A stretch of 64,000 nucleotides of DNA from Maribellus sp. YY47 (GTDB taxonomy: Bacteria > Bacteroidota > Bacteroidia > Bacteroidales > Prolixibacteraceae). The position numbers were made by a program, and so were the translations under genes. The first letter of the stretch is position 1. Every line of letters starts with the position of its first letter. The notes under the pieces are model-generated. The model was not told where the DNA came from. It did not search any database and saw only the letters and a program-made list of their open reading frames with translations. Positions 61,880-64,000 of the stretch are shown here, one piece after another. The stretch lies in NCBI RefSeq assembly GCF_023111095.1, contig NZ_JALGYW010000021.1, positions 26,897-90,896 of the forward strand. Direction: 5' to 3'.

Positions 61880-61976
61880 CGACAACTTTTTTATCAAAAT
61901 TACAAAAATATGGGCATCAGGTTCAGGAAAATCAACGAAGCTGACCTTTGTCTGTATCTCAACTTAAAAAGAATTC

Positions 61977-61984
61977 TATATTTG
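61977..61984 (+). promoter_or_regulatory. TATATTTG -7 box of the peptide transporter gene
   Basis: An exact match to the Bacteroidota -7 consensus, 44 bases before the ATG at 62029. A weak TCTG at 61951-61954 is at roughly the distance of a -33 box. Confidence 0.5.
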
Positions 61985-62028
61985 TTCGGTTTCTAAAGTG
62001 AAATTAAAAATCAACAAAACTTATCCAT

Positions 62029-63810
62029 ATGTTCAAAAATCATCCTAAAGGGCTTATTGTTGCCTTTTTCGCTAACATGGGCGAACGTTTTGGCTTTTAC
62101 ACCATGATGGCCATCCTGGTACTTTTCCTACAGGCCAAATTTGATGTAAATGCAGAAACAGCCGGAAGTATTTACAGCTGGTTCTATTTTGCCATTTACG
62201 CGCTGGCCTTGCTTGGTGGTATTATTGCCGATGCAACCAAACGATATAAATCGGTCATTATGGTCGGTATCGTAATTATGTTTCTCGGTTATGTTATGAT
62301 GGCTATTCCAGGAATGAGTCTGACCACAACCGTTATCTTTCTTTTCACCATCGCTTTGGGGAATGGTCTTTTCAAAGGAAACCTGCAGGCTGTGGTGGGA
62401 CAGATGTACGACAATCCGCAATATGAAAAACTGCGCGACAAAGCTTACCTGTTATTCTATATGGGAATTAATGTGGGCGCCTTTTTTGCACCGTTTGCCG
62501 CCAATGCTGCCCGTAACTGGTGGCTAAAAACAAACGGATTGCTTCACGACGGAAGTTTGCCGGCCATGTGTCACCAGGTATTGAATGGTACTTTAAAAGA
62601 CATGGACACTTTTCAACAGCTGGCCAATTCGGCTAACATCAATGGCCCGGTTACCGATCTTACCGCGTTTGCACAAAACTATATCGAAGTATTCTCGAAA
62701 GGGTATAATTACGCATTTGGAATTGCCGCCGGTGCTATGTTGATTTCACTGGCTGTATATATTTTCTTTAACCGCCTCCTTCCAAATAAGGAAGTGGTTA
62801 AATCAGAAAACAAAAACGAACCCAACATTGGTGTTTTCAAGGTATTCCTTTCGCTGGCAGTAATGGCAGCTGTTACTTCACTTTTCTTTATTCTGAAAAT
62901 TGATACAGGTATCGGTTTTGCTGTTGGTTTGTTTGCCGCTTTCATTACCTGGATCGTAAGTATATCAACCAAAGAAGAAAGGCCACGGATTATTGCTCTG
63001 TTGCTGGTTTTCGGAGTGGTAATCTTTTTCTGGATGTCGTTCCATCAAAACGGACTTACCATGACATTCTTTGCCCGCGACTATACCGCAAAAGCTGTGG
63101 GTCCGTTCACCTATTTGTTCTTTGAACTGGAAAATATACTGTCGGTTATCGGAGTAATCGCCGGTATTGTCTTGCTGGTAAGAAAAGGCACGTCCAAACA
63201 ACGCATCATCGGATTGGTGATGACTATTGCTTTCGGAATACTGACTTACTTCTTCCTCCACAAAGCCGGAACAAGTAACGACATTCAGCCGGAAGTATTC
63301 CAATCTTTCAACCCGTTGTTTATTGTTTCTCTTACCTTTTTGGTGTCTGGAATTTTCACCTGGCTTTCTGACCGGGGCAAAGAACCATCAACACCACGCA
63401 AAATTGGTATCGGGATGATCATTGCAGCTGTTGGATTTCTTGTAATGCTTGTGGGTTCGCTCGATATCGTTTCGCCTTTTGAACTAAACGGAAGCCCGGT
63501 TCCTGATTCATCAAGAATCTCGCCTTACTGGCTGATGAACAGCTACCTGATTCTTACCGTTGCTGAATTATTCCTGAGCCCTATGGGACTTTCGTTTGTA
63601 TCAAAAGTTTCGCCGCCGCGCTTCCAGGGCTTAATGCAGGGAGGTTGGCTACTCGCAACAGCCGTTGGTAACAAACTGCTCGGAATCGGAAGTTTCTTCT
63701 GGGACAAAATCGAGATCTGGCAGTTGTGGGCCATTTTTGTGGTTTGCTGTCTGCTCTCGGCCGCTTTCATTTTTACGATCATGAAACGTCTGGAAAGACT
63801 TACACAATAA
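62029..63810 (+). CDS. POT-family proton-dependent oligopeptide transporter
   Basis: The 593-residue inner-membrane protein has about 14 helices and the POT/PTR2 signature ANMGERFGFYTMMAILVLFLQ in helix 1 (the ExxER motif region). GNGLFKGNLQAVVGQMY and YMGINVGAFFAPF follow in helices 4 and 5, the usual FYxxINxG region. A long loop lies between helices 6 and 7. It imports di- and tripeptides with protons. It has its own promoter box and terminator. Confidence 0.92.
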   Translation: MFKNHPKGLIVAFFANMGERFGFYTMMAILVLFLQAKFDVNAETAGSIYSWFYFAIYALALLGGIIADATKRYKSVIMVGIVIMFLGYVMMAIPGMSLTTTVIFLFTIALGNGLFKGNLQAVVGQMYDNPQYEKLRDKAYLLFYMGINVGAFFAPFAANAARNWWLKTNGLLHDGSLPAMCHQVLNGTLKDMDTFQQLANSANINGPVTDLTAFAQNYIEVFSKGYNYAFGIAAGAMLISLAVYIFFNRLLPNKEVVKSENKNEPNIGVFKVFLSLAVMAAVTSLFFILKIDTGIGFAVGLFAAFITWIVSISTKEERPRIIALLLVFGVVIFFWMSFHQNGLTMTFFARDYTAKAVGPFTYLFFELENILSVIGVIAGIVLLVRKGTSKQRIIGLVMTIAFGILTYFFLHKAGTSNDIQPEVFQSFNPLFIVSLTFLVSGIFTWLSDRGKEPSTPRKIGIGMIIAAVGFLVMLVGSLDIVSPFELNGSPVPDSSRISPYWLMNSYLILTVAELFLSPMGLSFVSKVSPPRFQGLMQGGWLLATAVGNKLLGIGSFFWDKIEIWQLWAIFVVCCLLSAAFIFTIMKRLERLTQ

Positions 63811-63833
63811 AGAATCTTGCATTTAACGCAGAA

Positions 63834-63864
63834 AAGAGGTTGCAGTTGCTGTAACCTCTTTTTT
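63834..63864 (+). terminator. intrinsic terminator of the peptide transporter gene
   Basis: The arms AAGAGGTT (63834-63841) and AACCTCTT (63853-63860) enclose an 11-base loop and are followed by a T run. Confidence 0.85.
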
Positions 63865-63875
63865 ATTCTATCCAA

Positions 63876-64000
63876 TGTCTCGTCCTGAAATAGCGTTACA
63901 CAAAAAGTAGCGTTATGAAAGAAATCAATCATTCACAGTACGTTAAGCGTACACAGAAGGACTATTCGATGTCCTTTAAATTGCAAGTTGTCACTGAGAT
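63876..64000 (+). mobile_element. left end of an IS3-family insertion sequence, cut by the window edge
   Basis: Starting with TGTCTCGTCCTGAAATAGCG at about 63876, the sequence looks like the left terminal inverted repeat of IS elements common in this phylum. An ORF starting at 63915 reads like the beginning of an IS3-family OrfA. The right end and any target duplication lie outside the window, so the exact boundary is a guess. It sits 12 bases after the transporter terminator. Confidence 0.75.
63915..64000 (+). CDS. IS3-family transposase OrfA, N-terminal part (3' end outside window)
   Basis: The first 28 residues are visible, beginning MKEINHSQYVKRTQKDYSMS and continuing FKLQVV. This is the typical start of an OrfA helix-turn-helix protein of IS3-family elements in Bacteroidota. 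OrfA binds the element's ends, and the catalytic OrfB is normally made by a frameshift downstream. Confidence 0.78.
   Translation, partial: MKEINHSQYVKRTQKDYSMSFKLQVVTE

Overview
The window comes from a chromosome of the phylum Bacteroidota, most likely class Bacteroidia and the Marinilabiliales/Prolixibacteraceae side. This placement is inferred from gene content and promoter style, not from a marker gene. Signs for it are: weak or absent Shine-Dalgarno sequences; several TAnnTTTG boxes of the Bacteroidota -7 type; families typical of the phylum (DUF4831, DUF6515-like, MnmD, pRiA4b ORF-3-like, a short type III SerA with Lys in place of the catalytic His); a ComEC without a metallo-beta-lactamase domain; and an IS3-type element of the kind common in this group. 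No rRNA or tRNA gene and no CRISPR array was seen.

Region 1 (1-10.6 kb) is a carbohydrate-use cluster read rightward: a cut-off Gfo/Idh/MocA dehydrogenase, a secreted sugar isomerase/epimerase-like protein, an SSS sodium:solute symporter, an SGNH esterase, a DUF4434 protein, an N-acylglucosamine 2-epimerase-family enzyme, a lipoprotein FAD oxidoreductase, a CE2-like esterase and a DUF4886 SGNH protein. Three esterase-type proteins around one symporter and one epimerase suggest deacetylation, uptake and isomerisation of an acetylated sugar. Sialic acid or N-acetylhexosamine is a reasonable guess, but no aldolase is visible.

Region 2 (10.7-44.8 kb) is mostly housekeeping: serine synthesis (DUF1015, serA, serC), gcvT, an Hpt protein, a SemiSWEET, clpB, ppdK, a NarL-type two-component pair, ruvX, def, comEC, trkA-trkH, a YrdC/Sua5 protein, mnmD, miaA, a NUDIX protein, a gmhB-like gene interrupted by TGA, relA/spoT, a fur-like regulator, purA, pncB and a D-threonine aldolase/D-serine dehydratase-like enzyme. 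Two intergenic regions (19.66-19.76 kb and 22.83-23.13 kb) carry promoter- and terminator-like signals without a convincing gene and may encode small RNAs.

Region 3 (44.9-52.9 kb) is the most unusual part. It is a tightly packed leftward operon: an HdrA-like/ferredoxin protein, a radical SAM enzyme with extra C-terminal cysteines, a DUF116-polyprenyl synthetase fusion, a small alpha/alpha-barrel protein, a squalene-hopene-cyclase-like class II cyclase with an intact DGDD acid motif, and a soluble double ABC ATPase. The set looks like a pathway for a cyclised and radical-modified isoprenoid of unknown structure. A ten-unit array with a 20-21 bp period lies just upstream.

Region 4 (53-64 kb) holds pepD, an MFS transporter, a DUF4831 protein, aat, an orphan radical SAM gene preceded by a 30-codon ORF rich in Met and Phe, a HAD-like phosphatase, the bifunctional NAD(P)HX repair enzyme, a POT-family peptide transporter, and the left end of an IS3-family element cut by the window edge.
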